Source: Maridesulfovibrio ferrireducens
GTDB lineage: Bacteria; Desulfobacterota; Desulfovibrionia; Desulfovibrionales; Desulfovibrionaceae
DNA length: 64,000 nucleotides
Direction of reading: 5' to 3'
Assembly: GCF_900101105.1 (NCBI RefSeq)
Contig: NZ_FNGA01000005.1
Location: 186,001-250,000 of the forward strand
Shown here: one piece after another, positions 1 to 9,344 of the stretch
How the letters are laid out: each line of letters starts with the position of its first letter
How positions within the stretch are numbered: the first letter of the stretch is position 1
Notes under the pieces: model-generated
Seen by the model: only the letters and a program-made list of their open reading frames with translations
What the model was told of the DNA's origin: nothing
The model's database searches: none
Program-made: the position numbers and the translations under genes

Positions 1-2
1 GC

Positions 3-31
3 TTGACTTTTATTCACAAAAAACTAACTTG
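3..31 (+). promoter_or_regulatory. Possible promoter of the GntR gene
   Basis: TTGACT at 3-8 and TAACTT at 26-31 are 17 bp apart, a layout that fits a weak sigma-70 promoter ahead of the GntR gene. Only the spacing and the -35 hexamer are convincing. Confidence 0.25.
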
Positions 32-70
32 TCCGATGAGTGGATGATCCAATAAGAGGAGGTTGCAGTT

Positions 71-724
71 ATGGACAAAAAAAAGCTCATTAAATTGTCG
101 TTGCCTAAACAAATTTCGAGTGAAATCGAAATGTCGATTAAAAATGGTTCCCTGAATGTCGGTGATAAATTGCCTTCTGAACCGGAACTTGTAAAAATTT
201 TTGGTGTCAGCAGAAATACAGTTCGTGAGGCAATTCAATCGTTAATACAGGCTGGAGTCCTCGAATCTCGTCAGGGAGATGGCACCTACGTCATGTCATC
301 TGGAAGATTTGAAGCCAATATGGTCAATCGTCTGTATGAATCCATGGATGAGGTGAATGAAGTTCGTCTGTCCTTGGAAAAAGAAATTGTCAAAATTGCA
401 GCAGCAAGAAGAACCGAAAAGGACTTGGAACTGATTAGCATAGCATTGGAAAACAGAAATTTAACAAAAGACTCTGTGAGTGAAAATTGTAAATGGGATA
501 TGGAATTTCATTTAGCGATTGCCAGAGCATCACACAATTCTATTTTTTACGACATCTACAATTCTTTTTCTACGTTTATATACAAATCTGTGGAAAATAA
601 AATGAATGGAAAAGAAACCATAGAGGGAATGCTGAATCAATTACATATAGATTTATATGAAGCGATATATCAAAAAGATGCGGAAAGAGCAGAAAGCATT
701 ATTGTTACAATTCTAGAGAACTAG
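71..724 (+). CDS. GntR-family regulator, FadR/FCD type
   Basis: A 217-residue one-component transcription factor. An N-terminal winged helix-turn-helix (about residues 10-76, with the typical SRNTVREAIQ recognition helix and RQGDGTYV wing) is followed by an all-helical FCD ligand domain (about 95-215). That domain retains Asp and His residues (WDMEFHLA, LHIDLYEAI) of the kind that bind metal or carboxylate effectors. The start is well supported by AAGAGGAGG 9 bp upstream. It lies 18 bp before an MFS gene on the same strand and probably controls it. Both genes are AT-richer than most of the window and read like Bacillota genes, which may indicate transfer. The effector is unknown. Confidence 0.88.
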   Translation: MDKKKLIKLSLPKQISSEIEMSIKNGSLNVGDKLPSEPELVKIFGVSRNTVREAIQSLIQAGVLESRQGDGTYVMSSGRFEANMVNRLYESMDEVNEVRLSLEKEIVKIAAARRTEKDLELISIALENRNLTKDSVSENCKWDMEFHLAIARASHNSIFYDIYNSFSTFIYKSVENKMNGKETIEGMLNQLHIDLYEAIYQKDAERAESIIVTILEN

Positions 725-742
725 AAGAGAAGGCATGGAATT

Positions 743-1948
743 TTGAGTATTAAAATAAAGAAGAGTTCCCAGTTATTATTAGTTATCATAATTATTCTTG
801 TATCATTTAACTTGCGAGCCCCGCTTACTTCTGTAGGGCCGATCATTCATTTTATACAAAAAGAATTTCTATTAAACAACAGTATGGCTGGATTACTGAC
901 AACATTACCATTGATAGTCTTTGGTATAATTTCTCTATTTGTTTCAAAAATAAGCGCAAAATTTGGATCTATGCGCACGCTTATTTCAGGTCTTGTTTTA
1001 ATTCTTATAGGAGAAGCGATTCGCTCCTATACCGGTTTGTACGGCTTATTTATAGGTACGGGCATTTTGGGCATTGGGATTGCCGTTGGCAATGTGCTTA
1101 TACCAAGCTTTATAAAACAAAAATTTTCCGCTCATATCGGCCCTATAACAAGCCTTTACGCTACATCCATGTGCCTTTCTGCGGCGCTTGGAGCCGGACT
1201 AAGTGCCCCGCTCATTTTACAGTTTAATTTTGACTGGAGAGATACACTATTTATATGGAGTGTTTTGGCGGTAATAACGATTGCAACCATGTTTTTTTAT
1301 TTAATAAAAAACAAACCTGCTCAACTCCCCCCGAAAACCGCCACCCCCGAACTTTTTGGAATAAATGAAAAATCGATATGGAAGTCCCCGTTGGCTTGGT
1401 GGGTGACGCTGTTTATGGGCGCTCAATCTCTCGTGTTCTATTCTCTCGCAGCATGGCTGCCCTCCATGATTACATCCAAAGGGATGGGGGTTGAATTTGC
1501 AGGATTAATGTGTCTTGTTTATCAGCTGATGGCCATTCCTGCTACTTTGATTATTCCGGTTCTGGCAGGTAGACGGGATGATCAGAGAAAACTTACGACA
1601 ATTAAAATTGGAATCTACCTTTTGGGTATCCTTCTACTTTTTTTTACAAAATCAAAAACGATCATTTTACTGTCTGTGGTCTTAATGGGTATAGGTATGG
1701 GAGGGAGTATCAGTTTAGCAATTGCATTTATTTCCTTGCGTACCCCCAATGCTAAAAAGACAACTCAACTTTCCGGGATGTCACAATCCTTTGGCTATTT
1801 TTTCGCGGCACTCGGTCCGTTTTTACTGGGATTTATGTATGACGTAACACAGTCATGGGATTTGCCCATCATAAGTCTCGTTACGGTTCTAATATTGTTG
1901 GCATTTTTCGGGCTCAAAGCGGGAGCAAATAACGTGACACATGATTAA
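743..1948 (+). CDS. MFS transporter, CynX/NimT (cyanate permease-like) family
   Basis: A 401-residue inner-membrane protein with about 12 hydrophobic segments. The N-terminus (SFNLRAPLTSVGPII) is typical of the CynX/NimT branch of the major facilitator superfamily, whose members move small anions or drugs. The start is a TTG at 743; the ATG at 734 is followed at once by a stop in its frame, and a purine-rich AGAAGAGAAGG precedes the TTG. It is co-transcribed with the GntR gene upstream and ends at a good terminator. The substrate cannot be read from the sequence; cyanate is only the family name, and no cyanase lies nearby. Confidence 0.82.
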   Translation: MSIKIKKSSQLLLVIIIILVSFNLRAPLTSVGPIIHFIQKEFLLNNSMAGLLTTLPLIVFGIISLFVSKISAKFGSMRTLISGLVLILIGEAIRSYTGLYGLFIGTGILGIGIAVGNVLIPSFIKQKFSAHIGPITSLYATSMCLSAALGAGLSAPLILQFNFDWRDTLFIWSVLAVITIATMFFYLIKNKPAQLPPKTATPELFGINEKSIWKSPLAWWVTLFMGAQSLVFYSLAAWLPSMITSKGMGVEFAGLMCLVYQLMAIPATLIIPVLAGRRDDQRKLTTIKIGIYLLGILLLFFTKSKTIILLSVVLMGIGMGGSISLAIAFISLRTPNAKKTTQLSGMSQSFGYFFAALGPFLLGFMYDVTQSWDLPIISLVTVLILLAFFGLKAGANNVTHD

Positions 1949-1975
1949 GTAGCCATAGCAACCGCCATTTTCCAA

Positions 1976-2012
1976 AAAGCCCCTTACATATAATGTAAAG
2001 GGCTTTTTTTTT
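1976..2012 (+). terminator. Rho-independent terminator after the MFS gene
   Basis: AAGCCCCTTACAT, a short loop, then ATGTAAAGGGCTT (one mismatch), followed by nine T. It closes the GntR-MFS unit. Confidence 0.9.
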
Positions 2013-2140
2013 AAATTTATCAGACTATTTTTAAAAGGCTGTTTACTCTTTCTACCAGACAATTTATCCTGACAGTATTAAGGACTCGCAAAACCACTTA
2101 CATACAAAAAAACGCCAGCGGAGCAACGAGCCAACTATTT

Positions 2141-3733
2141 ATGCTTATTCCATATAACATAAAAATTTTTATTACCCTCTCTCTAAGACTAACGAGGATA
2201 ATTCCGCTTTTGCTACTAAGTGTCATGCTCTTCGTGAGCGCATGTGCGACCCGCTACCTGCCTGAACACCCTCCTCAAAAGATTATAAACAATGCCTACC
2301 CTCCAGCCACGAAAGGAAAAATCGCCGACCTTGCAACTCGCTTACAAGTCTTGCACGGTCAGGGTAAACCTGCGTCTTTAGCTTTGGCTCGTAATGATGA
2401 AGCTTTGCGGTGGCGTATACTCTTAACTGATTTGGCTACTGAATCGATAGATCTTCAGACATTTATTTTACACAATGATGCTTCCGCCAGCTTTCTTTTG
2501 GACAGATTAATAGCTGCTGCCGACCGGGGAGTACGAGTGCGGATATTAATTGACGACTTCCTCATATCGAATGACAAAAACATTCCCATCCTTGATTCCC
2601 ATCCCAACATTGAAGTCCACGTATTCAACCCGTGGAGAGGAAGAGAAACAACCATAGGGAAAGGGTTTGAATTTATCACCAGAATGGATCGTCTAAATCA
2701 AAGAATGCACAATAAGCTCATGGTAATAGATAATCATGCCGCAATTATGGGCGGGCGAAATATCAGTGATGAATATTTCGGTATAAACTCCAATTTCAAT
2801 TTCCGCGATATGGAAATCCTTACTATCGGCCCTATTGTCAAAGAAATATCCCATCAATTTGATATATACTGGAATGATGCGCTGGCCTATCCCGGTGATG
2901 CTTTTGCACACAGAAAAATTACTTCGAAGATGCTGGATGAGCTTAGAAAAGATCTTAACAAACAAATTTCAAAATCGCAGACCTTACTGGCTCAATTTTC
3001 AGCGCCACAACAAGGCTGGGACAGCTACTTAGAATATTTTCAAAATAAATCTACATCCGGTAAGACATGGGTAGTCTACGATGATCCTCCGGTAAGCGTT
3101 GCCGACAAAACACAGGTAAGACATACACACAGGATGAACGGACTTGAGATAGTTCCGCAAAAAGAACTGCTGATCATCTCGGCTTATTTCATTCCAGACA
3201 ATCAAACCCTTGAGGATTTTAAAGGACTGATCAAAAAAGGTGTATCAATTAAAATTTTAACAAACTCTCTAGGCTCAAATGACCAGATTATCACCAACAG
3301 CGCCTACAAATTCAAAAGAATACCTATACTAAAAACAGGCGCAGAACTTTACGAATTACGTTCTGATGCAAAAGACCGCATTATGTCTGAAGACCCCAGA
3401 GTAAAAGCCAAATGGCTGGGGCTGCATTCCAAGCTGATTATTATTGATCGCAAAATTTCATATGTAGGGTCACTGAACTGGGACCCACGATCTATCGCAA
3501 TCAATACGGAAATCGGGCTTATTATCGAAGACCCCGTTTTAGGTGAGCAGTTAGCACAAATTGCGCTGAGAGATATGCACCCGGAAAATGCGTGGCGTGT
3601 GTTGATTGATAGCAAAGGAAAGCTATACTGGAAAAACAGCGACAGGAAAGTTTATCTTCAACCTGCCAGAAATTTGTGGCGCAGAATAAAAGACGCATTC
3701 TACACCCTTCTTCCTATTAAAGATCAACTCTGA
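2141..3733 (+). CDS. Phospholipase D-like lipoprotein (cardiolipin synthase family)
   Basis: A 530-residue member of the phospholipase D superfamily, in which two HxK(x)4D motifs together form one active site. Both are intact: HNKLMVID with His190 and HSKLIIID with His429, each followed by the usual GG/GS-N signature. The N-terminus is a membrane segment ending in a lipobox (FVSAC, Cys about 35), so the protein is predicted to be a lipoprotein. The family includes ClsC-like cardiolipin synthases and phosphatidyl transferases; the exact reaction is not determined. The ribosome site is weak (ACGAG 10 bp upstream), so the start could lie slightly downstream. It appears to be a single-gene unit. 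Confidence 0.85.
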   Translation: MLIPYNIKIFITLSLRLTRIIPLLLLSVMLFVSACATRYLPEHPPQKIINNAYPPATKGKIADLATRLQVLHGQGKPASLALARNDEALRWRILLTDLATESIDLQTFILHNDASASFLLDRLIAAADRGVRVRILIDDFLISNDKNIPILDSHPNIEVHVFNPWRGRETTIGKGFEFITRMDRLNQRMHNKLMVIDNHAAIMGGRNISDEYFGINSNFNFRDMEILTIGPIVKEISHQFDIYWNDALAYPGDAFAHRKITSKMLDELRKDLNKQISKSQTLLAQFSAPQQGWDSYLEYFQNKSTSGKTWVVYDDPPVSVADKTQVRHTHRMNGLEIVPQKELLIISAYFIPDNQTLEDFKGLIKKGVSIKILTNSLGSNDQIITNSAYKFKRIPILKTGAELYELRSDAKDRIMSEDPRVKAKWLGLHSKLIIIDRKISYVGSLNWDPRSIAINTEIGLIIEDPVLGEQLAQIALRDMHPENAWRVLIDSKGKLYWKNSDRKVYLQPARNLWRRIKDAFYTLLPIKDQL

Positions 3734-3758
3734 CGCCCCCGCGCCTAAACTCATAAGC

Positions 3759-3776
3759 AGCAATTTTTTACAAGAC
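3759..3776 (+). promoter_or_regulatory. Candidate AraC operator, copy 1
   Basis: AGCAATTTTTTACAAGAC, 72 bp before the AraC start codon. A second copy with one change lies before the EamA gene (4696-4713). The repeat is seen directly; its role as the AraC binding site is inferred. Confidence 0.55.
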
Positions 3777-3847
3777 GTGACACCACCCCATCCGTTAGCT
3801 TGCCTAGTAATAAGGATTATGCGAAAATTTTCGCAGCGAGATAAATT

Positions 3848-4666
3848 ATGAGCAAGGGCAAAATTCAATACCTGCGCCCCGTTGAGGTCGAAGGGTTAGA
3901 GATTCAGGAAGTCATAAACTCGAATCACTCTTTCCCGAATCATACGCACGGCTTCCACTCTGTCGGAGTAATGGAAGCCGGGGGTTGCTATTGCCGTCAG
4001 TCCGGAGCAGAAAGTTCATTTGTCAGAGGAGGAGAAATAGCCCTATTTAATCCAGGCCTCGTTCATTCCGGAGTCCTGCCAAGCCGGAACTCACTGATAA
4101 CTTATAGGGTTTTCAGCTTTGCCAATCCTCTTATTGAACAGGCTTCCCGGGATCTTGCCGAAAAAGAAGGACTGCCTGAATTCAGATCAGTAGTAATTGA
4201 AGACGAGCTTGCCACCTGTTCCCTCACTCAATTGAAACACACTGTTGTGGCCCAAGCAGGCAGGCTCGCTCTCGACACGGCTCTTTCCAGAGCAGCGGCA
4301 GCATTGCTTACCCGTCACTGCGAAATAACCTCCAAAGTACCTAAAACCAAAGAACCTGTAGCGGTGCAAAAAACTCGGGACTACTTAACAGAGAACCTCT
4401 CCGGCAAAGTCTCCCTTAAAGAGCTCTCGCAAATAGCAGGACTTTCCCGTTATCATTTACTCAGAGTTTTCCGCGAAGCCACCGGATTGCCTCCTCATAA
4501 CTTTCACATTCAACAACGGATTGAACACGCTAAAAAATTACTTCGCACCGGAACTCCATTTGCACAAGTTGCTCTTGAAAGCGGCTTCTCAGATCAAAGC
4601 CATTTCACAAACGTATTCCACAGATATACGGGAGCAACGCCAAGTCAGTATACTTACGGTCAATAA
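3848..4666 (+). CDS. AraC-family transcriptional regulator
   Basis: A 272-residue regulator. The N-terminal half is a cupin-type AraC ligand domain (HTHGFHSVGVMEAGG; FNPGLVHSGVLPS). The C-terminal 100 residues hold the two helix-turn-helix motifs of the family (LKELSQIAGLSRYHLLRVFREATG and FAQVALESGFSDQSHFTNVFHRYTGATPSQY). It sits 94 bp upstream of an EamA exporter on the same strand, the usual pairing of this regulator type with an amino-acid or metabolite exporter. An 18-bp repeat lies in front of both genes and suggests autoregulation plus control of the exporter. Confidence 0.9.
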   Translation: MSKGKIQYLRPVEVEGLEIQEVINSNHSFPNHTHGFHSVGVMEAGGCYCRQSGAESSFVRGGEIALFNPGLVHSGVLPSRNSLITYRVFSFANPLIEQASRDLAEKEGLPEFRSVVIEDELATCSLTQLKHTVVAQAGRLALDTALSRAAAALLTRHCEITSKVPKTKEPVAVQKTRDYLTENLSGKVSLKELSQIAGLSRYHLLRVFREATGLPPHNFHIQQRIEHAKKLLRTGTPFAQVALESGFSDQSHFTNVFHRYTGATPSQYTYGQ

Positions 4667-4695
4667 CCTTCCATCTCAGCACTTCCTCACTGAAT

Positions 4696-4713
4696 AGCAA
4701 TTTTTTCCAAGAC
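4696..4713 (+). promoter_or_regulatory. Candidate AraC operator, copy 2
   Basis: AGCAATTTTTTCCAAGAC, identical to 3759-3776 at 17 of 18 positions and 47 bp before the EamA start codon. Confidence 0.55.
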
Positions 4714-4760
4714 TCAAAAAGCCCATCCCGATAAAGACACTCCTAATAGGAGAACCAGCA

Positions 4761-5699
4761 ATGACCACTGATCATCAGAAAGACGATTCTTTGAAACCGC
4801 AAAATATATTTCCTGTACTGGCTGTGCTTGGCGCAGTATTTCTTTGGGGTAGCTCATTCGCGGCAATGAAACACTTGGTTACAACCATAAACCCGTGGAC
4901 CATCATGTGGCTCAGAACCGGTATTGCCACACTTGCCCTCATACCTTTTACGTCCAGACTTTCCGAACCTGTAAAAAAAGGAAAAGACCGCAAAGCTCTT
5001 GCCCTTTTGGCTTTTTTGATGCCCTGCCTCTATTTTTTATTCGAATCTCATGCCCTGACTTACACATCAGCAACACAAGCAGGACTGATATCAGCCTCAC
5101 TGCCTCTGATGGTTGCGGTAGGAGCAGGATTCTTTTTCAAGGAAAAGACTACGATTATCGGCTGGCTGGGACTGGCAATATCCATAACAGGAGTTGGTGT
5201 ACTGTCACTCACAGGCTCTCCATCGATTAATGCAACCAACCCAATCCTTGGCAACATGCTGGAAATCGCAGCAATGATCAGCGCGACCGGATACATGCTG
5301 TTAGTAAAACGATTGTCTGCGAACTACGGCCCGTGGACACTTACGGCTGTTCAAAATGCGTCAGGATGTTTATTTTTTATACCCGGTCTATACTTACTCA
5401 TTCGCGACGGACTTGGGCCTGACCCGCTCACCATTCTGATAATTGCAGGCTATCTCGGGGCATTTGTAACTCTTGGCGCATTCGGACTTTACAATGTCGG
5501 AATGAGCAAACTTCCTGCCGGAAAAGCATCTGCATTCATCAATCTTGTTCCCGCAATTGCGGCTTTCTTCGGTTGGCTTCTTTTGGATGAAACTCTGACT
5601 TACCTGCAAATGCTCGCATCACTGATAATCTTTGCCGGGGTATGGCTTGCCCAGTGCGGGGATAAAATCGGCAGAAAAAAAAGACTCTGCCGTGCCTAG
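4761..5699 (+). CDS. EamA/DMT-family transporter
   Basis: A 312-residue inner-membrane protein of the drug/metabolite transporter superfamily with about ten membrane segments in two EamA repeats. The first begins AVFLWGSSFAAMKHL; the second contains LVPAIAAFFGWLLLDETLT. Family members mostly export amino acids or other metabolites. The start is set by AGGAG 8 bp upstream. It lies directly behind an AraC regulator with a shared upstream repeat, so inducible efflux of the regulator's effector is the likely job. The substrate is unknown. Confidence 0.87.
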   Translation: MTTDHQKDDSLKPQNIFPVLAVLGAVFLWGSSFAAMKHLVTTINPWTIMWLRTGIATLALIPFTSRLSEPVKKGKDRKALALLAFLMPCLYFLFESHALTYTSATQAGLISASLPLMVAVGAGFFFKEKTTIIGWLGLAISITGVGVLSLTGSPSINATNPILGNMLEIAAMISATGYMLLVKRLSANYGPWTLTAVQNASGCLFFIPGLYLLIRDGLGPDPLTILIIAGYLGAFVTLGAFGLYNVGMSKLPAGKASAFINLVPAIAAFFGWLLLDETLTYLQMLASLIIFAGVWLAQCGDKIGRKKRLCRA

Positions 5700-5736
5700 A
5701 TAATAAAATGTATAAACATTAAACTCAAACTTCTTA

Positions 5737-5770
5737 AAAACCCCCTTGCGTAAAACAATGTAAGGGGTTT
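5737..5770 (+). terminator. Stem-loop after the EamA gene
   Basis: AAACCCCCTT and AAGGGGTTT flank a 15-base loop. The T tract is poor, so it is a likely but imperfect terminator. Confidence 0.6.
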
Positions 5771-5900
5771 CCTGCTTTCAAGAAACAATAAACACTTAAT
5801 CCTCTGTCTTTCTGATTGTTTTTTTATTATGCTTTTATATAAATAAATTATTTTAACATTTCACCAGCCGAACACATATTTCAATACGGGAGTGACTCTC

Positions 5901-6887
5901 ATGAAAAAAATATTATCGACTATTTTTATACTTCTGCTTCTGGCTGCAACAGCATGGGCAAAACCTCCCGTTGTGGGATTTGTTACCGGCTCCTCTGGAT
6001 TGGGGGACATGTCCTTTAACGACATGGCTTACGGCGGAATTCGCAAAGCTCAGCAAGAATTCAATTTTAAATTGATAATTCTCGAGCCTCGTAAAACAGG
6101 TGAAACCACACTTAAAGATTTTACCACTCTTGCTGATCAATCTGATGTAATCATTCTTCTAGGTGCACAGCATCAAGAACTTACAACACAAGTGGCCGGA
6201 ATTTACCCCGACAAAAAATTTATAATAATAGAAGTTCCAATTGAGAATGTTGCCAATATTTCCTCAGCCGTCTTTAAACAGTACGAAGGCTCATTCCTGG
6301 CCGGAGCTCTTGCCGGATATGTGACAAAAACACACACTATCGGATTTATAGGAGGGGCGGAGGTTCCTGCTGTGCAGCAGTTTGAAAAAGGTTTCCGCGA
6401 CGGAGCAGAATATGCAGCTCCCGGAACAACCGTTCTTGTTGAATATCTCAGCCCCGCCGGAGATTTTTCAGGATTTAACAATCCGAAAAAAGGATACAAG
6501 CTGGCTATGAATCAATACGGAAATAATGCAGATATCATTTTTACCGTTGCCGGACTTACAGGAAACGGAATAATAGAAGCAGCAAGGCGCTCGGGAAAAT
6601 ACGCAATAGGAGTTGATTCAGATCAGGATTCTTTAGCCAAAGGAAATGTTCTGACCAGCATGATAAAACGTATGGATATAGCTGCTTATGAAGAACTAAA
6701 AGACATAATGAAAGGTAAATTTTCCTCCGGTCCCACTTACTATGGATTGGAAGGGGATGGGGTAAGTTTAAGCGAGATGAAATATACCCGCGATAAAATA
6801 TCGGACGAAATCCTGAAAAAAATTGATATAATCAGAAAGAAGATTATCAAGAAAGAAATCATTATCAAGAAAGATCAGTATGAATAA
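5901..6887 (+). CDS. BMP-family periplasmic binding protein
   Basis: A 328-residue protein with a signal peptide (MKKILSTIFILLLLAATAWA) and the basic-membrane-protein/PnrA fold. The opening (VGFVTGSSGLGDMSFNDMAYGG) and GFIGGAEVPAVQQFEKGFRDGA are hallmark segments. PnrA-type proteins bind purine nucleosides; others in the family bind unrelated ligands. The ATG at 5901 is preferred over the GTG at 5892 because GGGAG lies 8 bp before it. There is no ABC permease or ATPase nearby. Instead a membrane sensor kinase follows 90 bp downstream, so this is more likely a ligand-sensing partner than a transport component. The last 20 residues are very Lys/Ile-rich. Confidence 0.82.
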   Translation: MKKILSTIFILLLLAATAWAKPPVVGFVTGSSGLGDMSFNDMAYGGIRKAQQEFNFKLIILEPRKTGETTLKDFTTLADQSDVIILLGAQHQELTTQVAGIYPDKKFIIIEVPIENVANISSAVFKQYEGSFLAGALAGYVTKTHTIGFIGGAEVPAVQQFEKGFRDGAEYAAPGTTVLVEYLSPAGDFSGFNNPKKGYKLAMNQYGNNADIIFTVAGLTGNGIIEAARRSGKYAIGVDSDQDSLAKGNVLTSMIKRMDIAAYEELKDIMKGKFSSGPTYYGLEGDGVSLSEMKYTRDKISDEILKKIDIIRKKIIKKEIIIKKDQYE

Positions 6888-6977
6888 AAGCAGAATTCGC
6901 TTACTTTCAAAAAAATATCACCCAAAAAACACAATACTGAAATAAAAACGGAACACGTTTTTCAGCATAATTAAAAA

Positions 6978-9314
6978 ATGAAAGACAGTTTAAGGCTGAA
7001 AATATCAATAGGCACTGGTCTTATTTTGGCGATTTTTTTCTTTTTTCTCGGGTACTACATTGTTGATTCCCAGAAAAAATCATTAGAAAACCGCCTCTAC
7101 GAACATGGCAGCAGCATAGCGGCTCTGACAGCTCGTTCATGCGCAGAATACCTGCCACGTTTCAGCTTCTTTTTAATAGAAGATCTAGCCCTTTCTGTCG
7201 AACAATCACCCCAAGTAGCCTTTTGCGAAATTTTTGACCGCGAAGGTACCCCTTTTCTGCAATCGGGAAATATTATTTCCAAAAATCACACAATTAAAAA
7301 CAAGCCGCAATATGGCGACAATATAATGATTGTATCTCGCTCTATTCTCAATGGTGAAGAACTTTTGGGCCGAGTTGAAATTGGATTGAAACTGGATAAG
7401 GTCAAACGTCAGATTAATGAAAAAACTCTCAGTCTGATTCTTCTTTTCAGCACATGTATGCTTTGCACAATTATCGCTTTGGATGCTTTTTTCAAACGCA
7501 TTCTGATTACTCCTCTCGGAATGCTTGATAAAAATACAAGAAAGATTGCCAATCGCGAATTTGTTACGGTTGATGTGGGCAAAAGAATAGATGAAATAGG
7601 GAGATTAGCTTTAAATTTCAACTATATGAGTACAAATCTGAAGAATCTTTACCTAAACCTTGAAGTCAAAGTTCAGGAACGAACTCACGAACTCGAAACA
7701 ACCAACCAAAAACTGGTTAAAGCTATTGCTGAATCGAAAGCAATGGCTGTCGAAGCTTCAAAAGGAGCCGTTGCCAAATCGCAATTTCTTGCCGCGATGA
7801 GCCACGAAATAAGAACTCCTATGAATGCGATTCTAGGAATGGCTGAAATTCTCGAAGATTCCGGACTGGACAGTGAACAAAAACGATTTATCGAAATCCT
7901 TCAAGAATCTGGAAAATCACTGCTGCTCCTGATTAATGAGATTCTGGATTTAAGCAAAATTGAAGCAGGGCAAGCCCACTTTGAACATAAAGATATTGAT
8001 CTCGACCAATTACTGGGAAAAGCATTTAAGGTCACAGCACTTGCAGGCCACAGCAAAGGACTTGAACTTGCGTACAATATCAACAGAAATATTCCTCAAA
8101 AAATTATCGGCGACCCTTCAAGGCTGCAACAAATTTTTGTAAACCTCATTGGCAACGCCATCAAATTCACCGAAAGAGGTTTTGTTGTTATTGAAGTGTC
8201 CCTGAGCGAAAACAAATCTATTGAATATAAGAATAAGGTAGGGATACATTTTGCTGTGAAGGATAGCGGGATAGGAATTGAAGAAAACAAACTTGAAAGT
8301 ATTTTTGACAGATTTACACAGGCAGACTCTTCCACAACACGCCAATACGGGGGAACAGGTCTGGGTCTTTCAATTTGCAAATCCCTTTGTGAAGCAATGG
8401 GTGGAAAAATTTGGATTGAAAGTAAAAAAGGGTTCGGCTCCACCGTACATATGGATATTCCTTTTATAAAAAGTACCGTCATTTTTTCCAACGATTCAAT
8501 CCTTAAAGATAAGTCTATCCTGCTGATTAACGATCAAGATTATTCACGCGAAGCTTTTGCAATAAGACTCAGCTCAACGGTTAAAAGAATTGATAAAGCT
8601 CATTCTTTTGAAACCGCTAAAACATTGATAAATGATCAAAAACAAAAAGGGCTGATTTATGACCTTATTCTTATCAAAGATAATATTCACGGCTGGAACT
8701 GGGAAAAAACAGTCTCATCACTAAAAAAACTGGAAATACAAGAAGAAAGAATTATCCTCATTGCCACTGTGGACCATGATCATATAGACAAGTCCTTTGA
8801 TGGAAATGTCATGCTTAAACCACTCACGCTCTTGGATTTGGAAAAAGTGGCAAAAGAAATCCTAGTCAAAACTTCTCATAATCTTTCTGAAAAAAACAAC
8901 ATGCGGACAATCGAAATTCAAACTTCGCCTCTCAATGTTCTGCTGGTAGAAGATAATAATGCCAACTGCATGTTGATTGAACTTTTTTTCAAAAACCTTC
9001 CCCATAAACTAACCATTGCCAAAAACGGACAGGAAGGCTTTGACAAAGGAACCAGCTCACATTTTGATTTAATTTTAATGGACATTGAAATGCCTATTAT
9101 TGACGGCTATGAATGCACTCGCAAAATAAGAGAATGGGAAAAAGAACAAGGGAAAACACCATGCAAAATTGTAGCTCTTACGGCTCATGCTTTAACTGAA
9201 GTACGAGAAAAAATACTTACGGCGGGCTGCGATTCTTTCCTTACTAAACCTGTTTCAAAAGAGAAAATAGTTAACACCCTGAACGAACAAAACGAGAAAG
9301 GCCGCGTCAGCTGA
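6978..9314 (+). CDS. Hybrid sensor histidine kinase
   Basis: A 778-residue membrane kinase. Order: membrane segment (about 9-29), periplasmic sensor (30-150), second membrane segment (155-173), HAMP and coiled coil (175-260), HisKA with His276 in MSHEIRTP, an ATPase domain (IGNAIKF, DSGIGI, GGTGLGLSI), a receiver-like domain (about 505-625) and a C-terminal receiver with Asp702 (LILMDIEMP). In the first receiver-like domain the expected phosphorylated Asp is Lys (LILIKDN), so it is probably inactive. No clear ribosome site precedes the ATG. It follows the BMP binding protein on the same strand and probably senses its ligand-bound state. No DNA-binding partner lies beside it. Confidence 0.87.
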   Translation: MKDSLRLKISIGTGLILAIFFFFLGYYIVDSQKKSLENRLYEHGSSIAALTARSCAEYLPRFSFFLIEDLALSVEQSPQVAFCEIFDREGTPFLQSGNIISKNHTIKNKPQYGDNIMIVSRSILNGEELLGRVEIGLKLDKVKRQINEKTLSLILLFSTCMLCTIIALDAFFKRILITPLGMLDKNTRKIANREFVTVDVGKRIDEIGRLALNFNYMSTNLKNLYLNLEVKVQERTHELETTNQKLVKAIAESKAMAVEASKGAVAKSQFLAAMSHEIRTPMNAILGMAEILEDSGLDSEQKRFIEILQESGKSLLLLINEILDLSKIEAGQAHFEHKDIDLDQLLGKAFKVTALAGHSKGLELAYNINRNIPQKIIGDPSRLQQIFVNLIGNAIKFTERGFVVIEVSLSENKSIEYKNKVGIHFAVKDSGIGIEENKLESIFDRFTQADSSTTRQYGGTGLGLSICKSLCEAMGGKIWIESKKGFGSTVHMDIPFIKSTVIFSNDSILKDKSILLINDQDYSREAFAIRLSSTVKRIDKAHSFETAKTLINDQKQKGLIYDLILIKDNIHGWNWEKTVSSLKKLEIQEERIILIATVDHDHIDKSFDGNVMLKPLTLLDLEKVAKEILVKTSHNLSEKNNMRTIEIQTSPLNVLLVEDNNANCMLIELFFKNLPHKLTIAKNGQEGFDKGTSSHFDLILMDIEMPIIDGYECTRKIREWEKEQGKTPCKIVALTAHALTEVREKILTAGCDSFLTKPVSKEKIVNTLNEQNEKGRVS

Positions 9315-9321
9315 CGCGGCC
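9300..9321. terminator. Perfect 22-bp palindrome at the convergent gene ends
   Basis: GGCCGCGTCAG and its exact complement form a GC-rich hairpin overlapping the kinase stop codon. On the minus strand it is followed by TTTCTCG, so it may end transcription from the OB-fold gene. On the plus strand there is no T tract. Confidence 0.5.
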
Positions 9322-9344
9322 TGTAAAACTGATGACAATTCAGC

